A stretch of DNA of 64,000 bases from CALECP01 sp964389925 (GTDB taxonomy: Bacteria > Chloroflexota > Anaerolineae > Promineifilales > Promineifilaceae): contig CAYMGE010000014.1 in the NCBI GenBank assembly GCA_964389925.1, positions 18,143 to 82,142 on the forward strand. Direction: 5' to 3'. This document shows, piece after piece, positions 18,492 through 26,997 of this stretch. Position 1 is the stretch's first letter; the number at the start of each line of letters is the position of its first letter. Below the pieces are notes generated by a model. The model had not been told where the DNA came from. It made no database searches and worked only from the letters and a program-made list of their open reading frames with translations. The position numbers and the translations under genes are program-made.

Positions 18492-19910
18492 TTACTCAAC
18501 GATAAAGCCGTTGCGTTCTGCATCAACAGCAAGAACGAGCGCGAAGAACTGGGCAAGTGTCTCAGAAGAGGCATCGTGTACAGCAGCAAGCGTGTCATTG
18601 CTGGGCAATGTGTCACCGGTCAAGCAGCTAATCGCGGCTGGCTCTGCCACACGCAAGAAGTCAGTGACAGCCAGCTCATACTCATCTACCAAAAATTGAT
18701 AGTCAGACGTTACGTTGATGAACTCTGGTGAGAGACCCATTAACAAGTAAGCACCAGCGATGAGATCACAATCGGCCGAGCCACCCTCAAGTGCTATATC
18801 AACTTGTTCAACAAAGAGCGCATTGTTGCTGAACGAGAAAAGTGTCACAATTGAAAATGTACGTGCATCAAAGGGGACAACAGCCGGCCGCAACACGTCT
18901 GCACCGTCGATAGCATCCATGAACGCTTGGCTGAACCGTGCGCGACGTGTCTCGCCACCCCAATTGATATAGATGTCACTAATCGTCTCTTCAAACTCTT
19001 GTTGGGTAATATCACCGCCTGCGTCATCTGGTGGGTCTGGTACATCGGCTGGTGGCTCAGGCATTTCATCGTCGCCCATATCATCATCGGCCGGTGGTGG
19101 TGGCGGTGGCGGCGGATCAGAAGGTGGCGGCGCATCGAAGTCGAGGGCGTTGGTAGGCACATAGCCATTACCCATAATCGATTCGATCTGTGTCCATGGT
19201 CCATCGACCATTATAACAGTGACGCTGATGCCGGGTGGCAGTGATTCGCCGGTAGGCGTATTAGAATCTGGCGCACTGAAGATGTCCGTCCAGCGCACAG
19301 TCACAGCATCACCCATCATGTCATCATCTGGTTCCTCTGGCTCCATTGGTTCTTCTGGTTCCATCGGATCATCCATGTCAGTTGGTGGTGGTGCGGGCTG
19401 CCCACTGACTGTCTCAGCAATTACCTGAGCGCGTTTGCCGAGTTCGATTGCATCTTCAAGCGTGGTATAAGCGAGTCCATAATCAAAATTATTGACACTA
19501 CCATCGTTTTGGCAACCAAAGTAAGCGGGGCGCGTGCGGTCAAGTGCGGTGACAAACGTCACTCGATACAGTGCATCCGCTTCTCCAAATTCGCTGGGGA
19601 CGCTGGCAAAGAAAACGCTGTTCGAGAGAACCATTTCATACCCAGACATGAACGCAGCACAGTCAACGTCACCGCTGCCGAGTGCAAGACGCATCTCATT
19701 AAGGGTTGCATTCAGGTTAGCAATCCGCTCCAACAGTAGGTCTTCACTAAATGGGACAACATCAAAAGTACCCAGTTCCTCATCAGGATTGGAGACGTAA
19801 ACAATTGTTACGGTTTCTTCCGATTCCTGTGCAGCAGCGAAATTTACGCCAGCAAAGGCGAAAAGTGCGCTGAACAAAAATAAAAATAAAGTCATGCGTC
19901 GTTTCATCAT
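18492..19910 (-). CDS. Secreted protein with SH3b domain and proline-rich acidic linkers
   Basis: A 472-residue exported protein. The first ATG of an ATGATG pair (19910) has AAGGAG upstream and a signal peptide ending FAAAQES. Two similar helical domains (residues about 34-170 and 310-470, both with a DCAAFMSGYE / DCDLIAGAYL type motif and paired Cys) surround acidic PMEPEEP repeats, one SH3b module beginning RWTDIFSAPDSNTPTG, and a polyproline/Asp linker. The SH3b module resembles the third one in the protein at 14278. Likely cell-wall associated; no catalytic motif is seen. Function unknown. Confidence 0.8.
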   Translation of the reverse strand: MMKRRMTLFLFLFSALFAFAGVNFAAAQESEETVTIVYVSNPDEELGTFDVVPFSEDLLLERIANLNATLNEMRLALGSGDVDCAAFMSGYEMVLSNSVFFASVPSEFGEADALYRVTFVTALDRTRPAYFGCQNDGSVNNFDYGLAYTTLEDAIELGKRAQVIAETVSGQPAPPPTDMDDPMEPEEPMEPEEPDDDMMGDAVTVRWTDIFSAPDSNTPTGESLPPGISVTVIMVDGPWTQIESIMGNGYVPTNALDFDAPPPSDPPPPPPPPADDDMGDDEMPEPPADVPDPPDDAGGDITQQEFEETISDIYINWGGETRRARFSQAFMDAIDGADVLRPAVVPFDARTFSIVTLFSFSNNALFVEQVDIALEGGSADCDLIAGAYLLMGLSPEFINVTSDYQFLVDEYELAVTDFLRVAEPAAISCLTGDTLPSNDTLAAVHDASSETLAQFFALVLAVDAERNGFIVE

Positions 19911-20141
19911 AGAAAACTCCTTGGGTGAGTCGTGTTATGTTCCGTGCAAACTGGCACGAACTGCGCTATTGTAACGTAAATAGAAATACCTGCACGATGA
20001 ATACAGGTATATTTTTGGCACATAAAAAGTTAGGGTTTTGGTTACGCTTCCATTTTGCATCCTCTAAGCGACGTTCCAAAATCGTGGGCAGCCATGCCGA
20101 TACGCCATATACTCTCAAAAAAACACCTATTTGGAGAACGA

Positions 20142-21542
20142 ATGTCAGAATCAACACGCAAAATCACCTTAACCGAAGATGAAATCCCAACACACTGGTA
20201 CAACATTGTCGCGGACATGCCTAACAAGCCGCTTCCGCCGCTCAATCCCGGCACGCATGAGCCAATCGGCCCCGAAGCCCTCGCCCCTCTTTTTCCAATG
20301 GAACTGATCAAGCAAGAGGTCTCACAAGATCGTTGGGTTGAAATTCCCGAAGAGGTGCGCGACGTTTATAAGGTTTGGCGGCCGACACCAATGTTCCGAG
20401 CCACTGGCCTGGAAAAGGCTCTCGATACACCTGCTAAAATTTACTATAAGTACGAGGGGGTCAGCCCATCAGGATCACACAAGCCGAATACGGCCGTTCC
20501 GCAAGCATACTACAATATGAAAGAAGGCGTAAAGCGCATCACGACAGAAACAGGCGCAGGACAGTGGGGCAGTGCATTGAGCTTTGCCTGCCAGATGTTT
20601 GGCCTCGAATGTGATGTGTATATGGTTCGCATCAGCTTTGATCAAAAACCGTATCGGAAAATGATGATGCAGACGTGGGGCGCAAACGTCTATCCTTCTC
20701 CTAGCGGCCGAACCAATGCCGGCCAACAGATTCTCGCGCAAGACCCCGATACGCCGGGCAGTCTCGGCATCGCTATCTCAGAAGCGGTCGAAATGGCTGC
20801 GATGAATGAGGACACAAAATACTCTCTCGGCAGCGTTCTCAACCACGTGTTGATGCACCAAACGGTTATCGGGCAGGAGGCGATCAAGCAACTTGAGAAA
20901 GCAGGGGCCGATATGCCCGATTACGTCTTTGCGCCATTTGGTGGCGGCTCCAATTTTGCAGGGCTAGCATTGCCGTTTATCCACAAAAATCTAACTGAGG
21001 GGACAAATGTCAAATGTATCGCCAGCGAACCAGCGTCTGCCCCCAAACTAACACGCGGTATTTTCCGTTATGACTTTGGCGACACGGTGGGGATGACTCC
21101 ATTGATTCCGATGTACACGCTGGGACACACCTATGTGCCGGCCAAAATTCACGCGGGTGGCTTGCGCTATCATGGCGCAGGCGCGGTTGTTAGCCAGCTT
21201 TTAGCAGATGATTTAATCAGTGCAGAGGCCATCGATCAGATAGAGACGTTTGAAGCGGGTATCACATTCGCAAAGGCTGAAGGCGTTATCCCTGCACCTG
21301 AAGCAAATCATGCGATTGCGTCTGTTATTCGTGCAGCAAAGCAAGCTAAAGAAGAAGGCACATCACCGACTATCTTGTTCAACCTGTGCGGACATGGCAA
21401 CTTCGATATGTTGGCGTATGAAGATTATTTTGCTGGCAAATTACAGAAGCATGAACTGACGCAGGAAGAGGTCAACGAGGCTGTCGGTAAAGTCGATACG
21501 CCGACGATTGAATCTGTGCAGGAGATGTTGGCGAATATGTAG
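20142..21542 (+). CDS. trpB: Tryptophan synthase beta chain 2 (TrpB2 type)
   Basis: PLP enzyme that joins indole and serine to make tryptophan. The long TrpB2 type (TIGR01415) is recognised by its extended N-terminus (EIPTHWYNI, MPNKPLPPLNP), WRPTPMFRA, the PLP lysine in SGSHKPNTA (Lys114), ETGAGQWGSAL and the phosphate-binding FGGGSNFAGL. The start at 20142 has GGAG nine bases upstream and gives 466 residues. An ATG at 20055 would add unrelated sequence. No trpA or other trp gene is nearby, as is common for TrpB2, which is thought to act as a stand-alone indole-salvage enzyme. Confidence 0.93.
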   Translation: MSESTRKITLTEDEIPTHWYNIVADMPNKPLPPLNPGTHEPIGPEALAPLFPMELIKQEVSQDRWVEIPEEVRDVYKVWRPTPMFRATGLEKALDTPAKIYYKYEGVSPSGSHKPNTAVPQAYYNMKEGVKRITTETGAGQWGSALSFACQMFGLECDVYMVRISFDQKPYRKMMMQTWGANVYPSPSGRTNAGQQILAQDPDTPGSLGIAISEAVEMAAMNEDTKYSLGSVLNHVLMHQTVIGQEAIKQLEKAGADMPDYVFAPFGGGSNFAGLALPFIHKNLTEGTNVKCIASEPASAPKLTRGIFRYDFGDTVGMTPLIPMYTLGHTYVPAKIHAGGLRYHGAGAVVSQLLADDLISAEAIDQIETFEAGITFAKAEGVIPAPEANHAIASVIRAAKQAKEEGTSPTILFNLCGHGNFDMLAYEDYFAGKLQKHELTQEEVNEAVGKVDTPTIESVQEMLANM

Positions 21543-21547
21543 GTCGC

Positions 21548-22324
21548 CTATCGCCCTTGCCAAACGGGGTCACGCTTTTCTGCAAAGGCGCGTGGCCCTT
21601 CTAGCGCATCCTCTGAGCTTACCATTGCGTCGTACATCTTTAGATTGCCGCTTCGCATGAGGGCGTAGGCTTGCTCGGCCGATAACTCCCCCACCGCCCG
21701 CGTCACCTCTTTAACCGCCGCAATCGACAGCGGTGCCGCCTGCACAACTGTTTGCGCTAGCTCTCGCGCTTTGTCCATTAGCTGCACTTGTGGCACGACA
21801 GCGTTGACGAGTCCCCAACGCTGCGCTTCGGCCGCTTCCATCCGTCGCCCCGTCAACAGCATCTCCATCGCAATATGATAAGGCAAACGTTTGGGCAAAC
21901 GGATCGCAGCCGCATCGGCTAATACGCCGACAAAAATCTCAGGCAGGAAAAACTTGGCGTGATCGGCCGCCACGATCAGATCACACGCCAACGCCAGCTC
22001 AAATCCACCCCCAACCGCCATCCCGTTGACCGCCGCAATAATTGGCTTGTTCAAATCGTGCAGCTCGGTGATGCCGGCAAATCCGCCAACTCCGTAATCG
22101 CCCTCGATTGGGTCGCCATCGGCCGCCGCATTCAAATCCCAGCCGGCCGAGAAAAAGCGTTCGCCCCCTCCCGTCAAAATCGCTACGCGAAGCTCAGGAT
22201 CGTCGCGGAATTCAGCGAACAGATCGCCCATCGCACGGCTCGTGATATTGTCGATAGCGTTGGCTTTCGGCCGATTCAACACAACTTCTAAAATCTGTCC
22301 ATTTTTTGTAACTTGTAAGCTCAT
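21548..22324 (-). CDS. Enoyl-CoA hydratase/isomerase family, CaiD-like
   Basis: Crotonase-fold enzyme. It is strikingly close in layout to E. coli carnitinyl-CoA dehydratase CaiD: ILEVVLNRPKANAID, FFSAGWDLNAAA, GGFAGITE, AAVNGMAVGGGFELALACD (oxyanion hole), and the ending GPRAFAEKRDPVWQGR. 258 residues, complete. In the position of the usual second catalytic Glu there is LADAAAIRL, where CaiD has VPDSGGVLRL. It follows the ADP-forming acyl-CoA synthetase gene by three bases, so both are translated from one mRNA and probably act on the same acyl-CoA. Whether carnitine is the substrate is unproven; other cai genes are absent. Confidence 0.88.
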   Translation of the reverse strand: MSLQVTKNGQILEVVLNRPKANAIDNITSRAMGDLFAEFRDDPELRVAILTGGGERFFSAGWDLNAAADGDPIEGDYGVGGFAGITELHDLNKPIIAAVNGMAVGGGFELALACDLIVAADHAKFFLPEIFVGVLADAAAIRLPKRLPYHIAMEMLLTGRRMEAAEAQRWGLVNAVVPQVQLMDKARELAQTVVQAAPLSIAAVKEVTRAVGELSAEQAYALMRSGNLKMYDAMVSSEDALEGPRAFAEKRDPVWQGR

Positions 22325-22327
22325 TTT

Positions 22328-24379
22328 TCAAATCCGTTGTAATCTCACCAGCGCATCGACAGCCAACACCCCATCCGCGTAAACAAACAGCGGATTCACA
22401 TCAACCTCGGTGGCTCTCTGTTCTTCAGCCATCCGCGCTAGGTTTAGCACGGCTGTGACAATTGCCGTTTTGTCAGCCATTGCGCCACCGCGATACCCAT
22501 TGAGCAGTGGCGCGATTTTCAGGCGGTCTAATGCTCGCTCAACCTCTGCACGCTCGATGGGGAAAAGCAGCGTCTCGCTATCCTGAAACAGTTCAACCAA
22601 CACGCCACCGGCCCCAATCACCATTGCTCGCCCAAACTGTGGGTCGCATGTGATGCCAAGAATTAGCTCTGTGATCGGCCGCGTCGCCATTTCCTCAATC
22701 AGAAAGCAGTCACCAAGATGAGACATCTGTGCAATCGCTTGTGTCAGTTCGGCCGCCCCTTCGATTCCGACCTGTACGCCGCCCACATCTGACTTGTGTG
22801 CGATCTCGGCCGATAAAATTTTCAGCACAAGCGGATAGCCGATATGTTGGGCGCGTGTGGTGGCGTTTGAGGCGGTGGCTTCGGCCGATCTCGGCACGCG
22901 GATCCCATACATTCGCAGAAGTTCCTTGCTCTCCAATTCATCTAACAACTTGGGTTCAAATTCTAAAAACTCCACTTTTTCACCGCCTTCTTTTTGCGGT
23001 AAAGGGGTTAGAGAAGCGGGGTTCCGACTTCCCAACCAACTCGCGGCTCGAATCGCAACCAGACATTCTTCTAGTCCCAACATCGGTGCAATGCCTTGCT
23101 CGATCAACTCAGCCTGAATACGCTGCGGCATATTTTCATGTAACGTGCTAAGAACAACGCCTTTTGCACCACTATCGACGACCGCCTGTGCAAAAATGCT
23201 GCCCGTCTCCTCCCACAACGTCAAATCGCAAATATCGGGACGTGGATAGTCCAAAATCTTGATCGTCACCGCCTGTTTGCCAAGCAGCATGGCGGAGAAG
23301 CAGCGATATTTTGCCTCACGATCTGTCCAGATGTAGGTGTGATAGTCGAGTGGATTGGAGAGCGGAACCCGTTCGCCCAAAACATCAAAGAGGGCTTGTT
23401 GTTGGTGCGGGACAAGGGCTGGCATCGTTAAGCCATGCACGGATGAGCGGTCTGCCATCAGCGCGGCCTCGCCACCAGAGGAGCTAATTGACGCGATTCC
23501 GTTTGATGGTAATGTGCCGATAATCGACAGAAATTTAAGTGTTTCGAGCAGTTCCGGCATCGAGGCCACACGCACCACGCCGTAACGTTCAAAAAGTGCA
23601 TTATAGAGGTCGTCCGATCCTGCGAGGGAGCTGGTGTGGGAAAGCGCAACTTGTCGGCCGATGTCAGAAACCCCCGACTTCAAAACGACTATTGGCACAT
23701 TTTGCGCTTGTGCTTTGATAGCGGCGGCCGAAAATGCGGCAACATCATCTAGCCCTTCCAAGATCACCCCGATGGCGGTGACGCGCTCATCATCTAAAAA
23801 GGTCTCAATGTATTGCGGAATTGTTACCCCCGCCTGATTGCCGGTCGAAATGAGATAGCCCAACGGCAAGCCGCGCCGCTGCATACTGACGCTGATGCTC
23901 ATATTGCCGCTTTGCGCGACGATGGCTACACCGCACTCGACGCGCTTTCCGCCATGCTCGTCAGGCCAGAGCGTCACGCCATCAAAATAGTTGAGCATCC
24001 CGTAGCAATTGGGGCCGATGATCGCCATTTCGCCCATTACGGCCTGTAACTGTTCCTGCCATTCGCGTCCTTCTGCACCCATTTCTGCAAAACCTGACGC
24101 AAAGCAAACGGCTCCCCCTGCACCCATCTCAGCCAACTCGCGCACAACGTCAACCGTCGCGGAACGGTTGACGCTGATAAAGGCGGCATCTGGTGGGGCT
24201 GGGAGGGCATCGGCCGATGCAAAACAAGCTCGCCCACCCATCTCCTCGCGCTGTGGATTGACAGGCCAAATTTCCCCATCAAAGCCGATTAGGTCACACT
24301 GTCGTATCACTTCAGCGGCTAACCCGCCGCCAAAGACAGCAATCGTTTTCGGTTTTAACAACCGGTCTAGCTGTTTCAT
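22328..24379 (-). CDS. Acyl-CoA synthetase (ADP-forming), fused alpha and beta parts
   Basis: NDP-forming acetyl/acyl-CoA synthetase of the succinyl-CoA synthetase superfamily, which makes an acyl-CoA from acid, CoA and ATP, or the reverse. Domains in order: CoA-binding Rossmann domain (TIAVFGGG, GPNCYGMLN), a ligase domain with the phospho-His segment VALSHTSSLAGS, a second flavodoxin-like ligase domain, and a C-terminal ATP-grasp domain from about residue 470 (GYPLVLKILSAEIAHKSDVGG, DVNPLFVY). 683 residues is typical of fused forms. It is the middle gene of a leftward run with the ABC ATPase and the CaiD-like gene. Confidence 0.92.
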   Translation of the reverse strand: MKQLDRLLKPKTIAVFGGGLAAEVIRQCDLIGFDGEIWPVNPQREEMGGRACFASADALPAPPDAAFISVNRSATVDVVRELAEMGAGGAVCFASGFAEMGAEGREWQEQLQAVMGEMAIIGPNCYGMLNYFDGVTLWPDEHGGKRVECGVAIVAQSGNMSISVSMQRRGLPLGYLISTGNQAGVTIPQYIETFLDDERVTAIGVILEGLDDVAAFSAAAIKAQAQNVPIVVLKSGVSDIGRQVALSHTSSLAGSDDLYNALFERYGVVRVASMPELLETLKFLSIIGTLPSNGIASISSSGGEAALMADRSSVHGLTMPALVPHQQQALFDVLGERVPLSNPLDYHTYIWTDREAKYRCFSAMLLGKQAVTIKILDYPRPDICDLTLWEETGSIFAQAVVDSGAKGVVLSTLHENMPQRIQAELIEQGIAPMLGLEECLVAIRAASWLGSRNPASLTPLPQKEGGEKVEFLEFEPKLLDELESKELLRMYGIRVPRSAEATASNATTRAQHIGYPLVLKILSAEIAHKSDVGGVQVGIEGAAELTQAIAQMSHLGDCFLIEEMATRPITELILGITCDPQFGRAMVIGAGGVLVELFQDSETLLFPIERAEVERALDRLKIAPLLNGYRGGAMADKTAIVTAVLNLARMAEEQRATEVDVNPLFVYADGVLAVDALVRLQRI

Positions 24380-24406
24380 GGATGGATTGCTCCCAAAGAA
24401 TCGTGT

Positions 24407-25444
24407 TTAGACGAGCCAGCATTTGGATGGCTCAAAGTAGAGGGATGTCTCATCATCGACATCAAAGCGATCCGCATCACTGGCGGCGGCAGTCATCTGA
24501 ATTAACGTGCCATCTTGTGCCACAAATTTATAGCGCGTAAATGTGCCAGCAAACAGTTTATCCTTGACGGTTACAGGAATCACATTGGCTGACTGGCTAG
24601 CGGCAAAGCTGAGGTTTTCGGGGCGGATGGTGAGGGATTGGGGCGTGATGTCGGTGCGAACGTGTTTGAGGTGAAATCGGCCGATAGCTGTCTCAAACAG
24701 GTCATTTTTTACATTTCCTGCAATAAAATTTGTACCACCAAAAAAACGAGCAACTTTCTCGCTTTTGGGTTGATTATAAAACGTCTTCGGTGCCCCTATT
24801 TGCGCGAGTTCGCCATCAAACATCAGCGCGATCTCATTTGCCAAAATGACCGCTTCCTCTTGGTCGTGTGTGACGACAATTGTCGTCACGTTGGTTCGCG
24901 CCTGAACGCGCAAAATTAATGCACGCATCTCATCGCGCAAGTGAGCGTCTAGGTTGGAAAGTGGCTCATCGAGCAGCAGAACACGCGGATCGACGACCAA
25001 TGCACGTGCCAGCGCCACGCGCTGCCGCTGGCCGCCGCTCAACTGACTCGGCCGACGTGCCTCATACCCGCCCAACTGCACCAGATCGAGAATCTGCGCG
25101 ATCTTCTCGCGTCGTTTCGGCTTGGGCATTCCCGCCATTCGCAGCCCAAACCCGACATTTTCGCCGACATTCATATGTGGAAAAAGCAGATGATTTTGAA
25201 AAACCATGACAGCTTGACGTTTTTCGGCCGCAATATCTACAACACACTCCTCATCAAATAAAATATCACCACTCGTTGGGGTCAATAGACCTGCGATCAT
25301 CTTTAACGTGGTCGTTTTGCCGCACCCCGACGGCCCTAACAACGCCGTAATCTGTCCGTCTGCAATCTCAATGCTGAAATCGCGCACGGCCGAGACATCC
25401 CCAGCATAAATTTTATTGAGCTTGCGAATTGAAACCTGTGTCAT
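24407..25444 (-). CDS. ABC transporter ATP-binding protein, MalK/PotA type
   Basis: Cytoplasmic ATPase of an importer. Walker A is GPSGCGKTTT, the Q loop is in VFQNHLLFPHMNV, the signature is LSGGQRQRVALARAL, Walker B is VLLLDEPLSNLD and the switch His is in IVVTHDQEEA. A TOBE domain occupies the last 100 residues (LTIRPENLSF), as in sugar, polyamine or iron importers. 345 residues, complete. No permease or binding protein gene is in the window, so partners must be elsewhere. It lies 27 bases upstream of the acyl-CoA synthetase gene and is likely first in that leftward operon. Confidence 0.93.
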   Translation of the reverse strand: MTQVSIRKLNKIYAGDVSAVRDFSIEIADGQITALLGPSGCGKTTTLKMIAGLLTPTSGDILFDEECVVDIAAEKRQAVMVFQNHLLFPHMNVGENVGFGLRMAGMPKPKRREKIAQILDLVQLGGYEARRPSQLSGGQRQRVALARALVVDPRVLLLDEPLSNLDAHLRDEMRALILRVQARTNVTTIVVTHDQEEAVILANEIALMFDGELAQIGAPKTFYNQPKSEKVARFFGGTNFIAGNVKNDLFETAIGRFHLKHVRTDITPQSLTIRPENLSFAASQSANVIPVTVKDKLFAGTFTRYKFVAQDGTLIQMTAAASDADRFDVDDETSLYFEPSKCWLV

Positions 25445-25541
25445 ATTTGTCGATCAATGTTGCTCGGTGAAGTATCGGGTCGTCATTTTGTGCGTCGCCT
25501 CGCTAGTCTATCATACGCTTAAGATCAGACAAGAAGGTGGC

Positions 25542-26522
25542 TCAAAAGATAGTGATGAAAATAGCGACGAATAATAGAACAAGGGCGAGTAAAAGCATTC
25601 CCCGATTGGCTGCAAATGCCTCAAAAAGCGGGAGCGAGACGGGCGTGACAATCTCTTTTTTCGGCCGTTTTTCCCGTCCAAATAGCACTTGCCGCAGCGC
25701 GTCGACATCAGTCGGCCGATCATCGGGGTGCATCTCCATCGCCCACAGCACCGCATCTGACACCGCACGCCGCACGTCCGGGTTGAGTTCATACGGCGGC
25801 AGCAAGATGCGTGGGTTGAGAAAACGAGCTTTTGCATCGGGTGGAGCTTTGCTTGTTAACAGTTGATAGAGCGTCGCGCCAAAGCTATAGAGGTCGGAGC
25901 GTGCGTCCGTTTCACCACCGTCACCACCATATTGTTCGAGCGGCGTGTAGAGCGCAGAGCCACGCCCCTGCATGACGGTCAGCGTACGTTCGTCGTCTCC
26001 CATCAGTTTGACGAGACCAAAATCAACGAGCTTGATGCGCCCTTCTGGTGTGAGTTTGATATTTGCGGGCTTGATGTCGCGGTGAACGACGGGGGGCTGC
26101 CGATTGTGCAGATAGTCGAGCGTATCGAGAATCTGCGCCGCCCATTCCATGACGATGCGCGATTCTAGCAATTCATCACGACGCAAACTCTCATCAATGA
26201 TTTGTTTCAGGTCTTCCCCCGCCACAAAATCCATCACGAGATATTCGCGCTGATCGTCAGTAAAAAAGTCAGAAACCTTTGGTAAGTTGGGGTGGTCAAG
26301 CTGGGCGAGAATGGATGCTTCGGTTAGAAACTGGTCGTGCAGTTGGGAACGGTCTTCGGCCGAAATACCCTGTTCAGGCTGCACCTCTTTGATGGCACAC
26401 AGCCGCCCCGGCAAACGCAAATCTTCCGCTTTATATACGCATCCCATCCCACCTTGCCCAACGATCTCGACAAGTTGGTAACGGTCACGCAAAATTGTGT
26501 TATGAATATGCGGTCGAAGCAT
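25542..26522 (-). CDS. Membrane-anchored serine/threonine protein kinase
   Basis: Hanks-type kinase of 326 residues. The Gly loop GQGGMGCVYKA, catalytic Lys45 (CAIKEV), HRDIKPANIKL, DFGLVKL and a DARSDLYSFGATLYQLLT activation segment are all present, so it should be active. A single TM helix (NRGMLLLALVLLFVAIFI) closes the protein with no extracellular domain, so it must be tethered to the inner face of the membrane. The divergent neighbour, past a structured RNA element, is an FHA-domain regulator, a natural reader of its phosphothreonines. No Shine-Dalgarno precedes the ATG at 26522. Confidence 0.93.
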   Translation of the reverse strand: MLRPHIHNTILRDRYQLVEIVGQGGMGCVYKAEDLRLPGRLCAIKEVQPEQGISAEDRSQLHDQFLTEASILAQLDHPNLPKVSDFFTDDQREYLVMDFVAGEDLKQIIDESLRRDELLESRIVMEWAAQILDTLDYLHNRQPPVVHRDIKPANIKLTPEGRIKLVDFGLVKLMGDDERTLTVMQGRGSALYTPLEQYGGDGGETDARSDLYSFGATLYQLLTSKAPPDAKARFLNPRILLPPYELNPDVRRAVSDAVLWAMEMHPDDRPTDVDALRQVLFGREKRPKKEIVTPVSLPLFEAFAANRGMLLLALVLLFVAIFITIF

Positions 26523-26532
26523 GAATTAACGG

Positions 26533-26590
26533 GCAAGTTGCAAGTTGCAAATTAAAGTTCACTTCTGCAACTGACAACTTATAGTTTTTA
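26533..26590. repeat. Heptanucleotide hairpin repeat (GCAAGTT type)
   Basis: GCAAGTT, GCAAGTT and GCAAATT at 26533-26553, with an opposing arm GCAACTGACAACTT at 26577-26590. It lies just upstream of the kinase start. Same architecture as the arrays at 38827, 45494 and 47302. Confidence 0.75.
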
Positions 26591-26640
26591 ATTTTACATT
26601 TTACGCTGAAAGTTTTATCATACACGCTGGCACAAAACCA

Positions 26641-26997
26641 ATGTAGGAAAGTCCTGTCAGGAACCCCGCGCTAAAGCGATGGGGCTTACAAGAGCCTCGT
26701 AACCTGACCAGACTAAGCACTTAGGGTGCTACGTTACCAGAGAAATAGGTACATTCGGATACATCTCCAGTCTGAACCGCTACGGTGTTCGATTAAACAG
26801 GTGTAAGGGTTAAGCCAGTCTGGATAACATTGTCGAGGAGACATTTACGCCCGTAAGGGTAGCGGCCTAGCCGAGCCATCCGTAAGGTAAATCGGCCACC
26901 TTTTTCAGATGCGCCTTTGAGCGCAACCGCTAAAGCGCGTGAGTTTCCGCCCGTCCCTTTAGGGCCGGGGTTTCCACGGGCTAAAGCCCAAAGAGCT
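26641..26997 (+). mobile_element. ORF-less IS200/IS605-like (HEARO/IscB-type) element abutting a start codon
   Basis: About 350 bases with no gene and dense secondary structure. The 5' part is the candidate omega-RNA. The 3' part is a row of small hairpins of the kind seen at IS200/IS605-family ends: GCGCctttgaGCGC, CGCTAAAGCG, CCCTTTAGGG and GGGCTAAAGCCC. The element ends right at ATGA (26998), the start of the FHA gene. HEARO elements are reported to insert next to ATGA or GTGA, which fits. The left boundary is approximate. No tnpA, tnpB or iscB is present, so it would move only in trans. Confidence 0.5.
26650..26907 (+). ncRNA. Candidate standalone HEARO / IscB omega-RNA
   Basis: Strongly folded segment. 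An outer stem GTCAGG (26656-26661) pairs with CCTGAC (26703-26708) around a CCCC...GGGG hairpin capped by CGCTAAAGCG. Then come AGCAC/GTGCT, a GAGA/TCTC arm, ACCGctaCGGT, CCAGTCTG (26768-26775) with CAGTCTGG (26815-26822), and two GTAA tetraloop hairpins (CCCGTAAGGG and CCGTAAGG) inside a GCCGA/TCGGC stem. It ends in CCTTTTTC. From memory this order and several words match the HEARO family, but I could not align it. In IscB systems the guide is the flank just 5', here about 26625-26650. Confidence 0.5.

Noticed and set aside
26650..26907. Riboswitch controlling the FHA gene
   Set aside because: The folding pattern, hairpins of IS-end type and ATGA junction fit a HEARO-like element better; no known riboswitch core could be recognised. 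Not fully excluded.
26917..26997. N-terminal extension of the FHA protein
   Set aside because: It would translate the end hairpins of the mobile element; the FHA fold begins right after the ATG at 26998.
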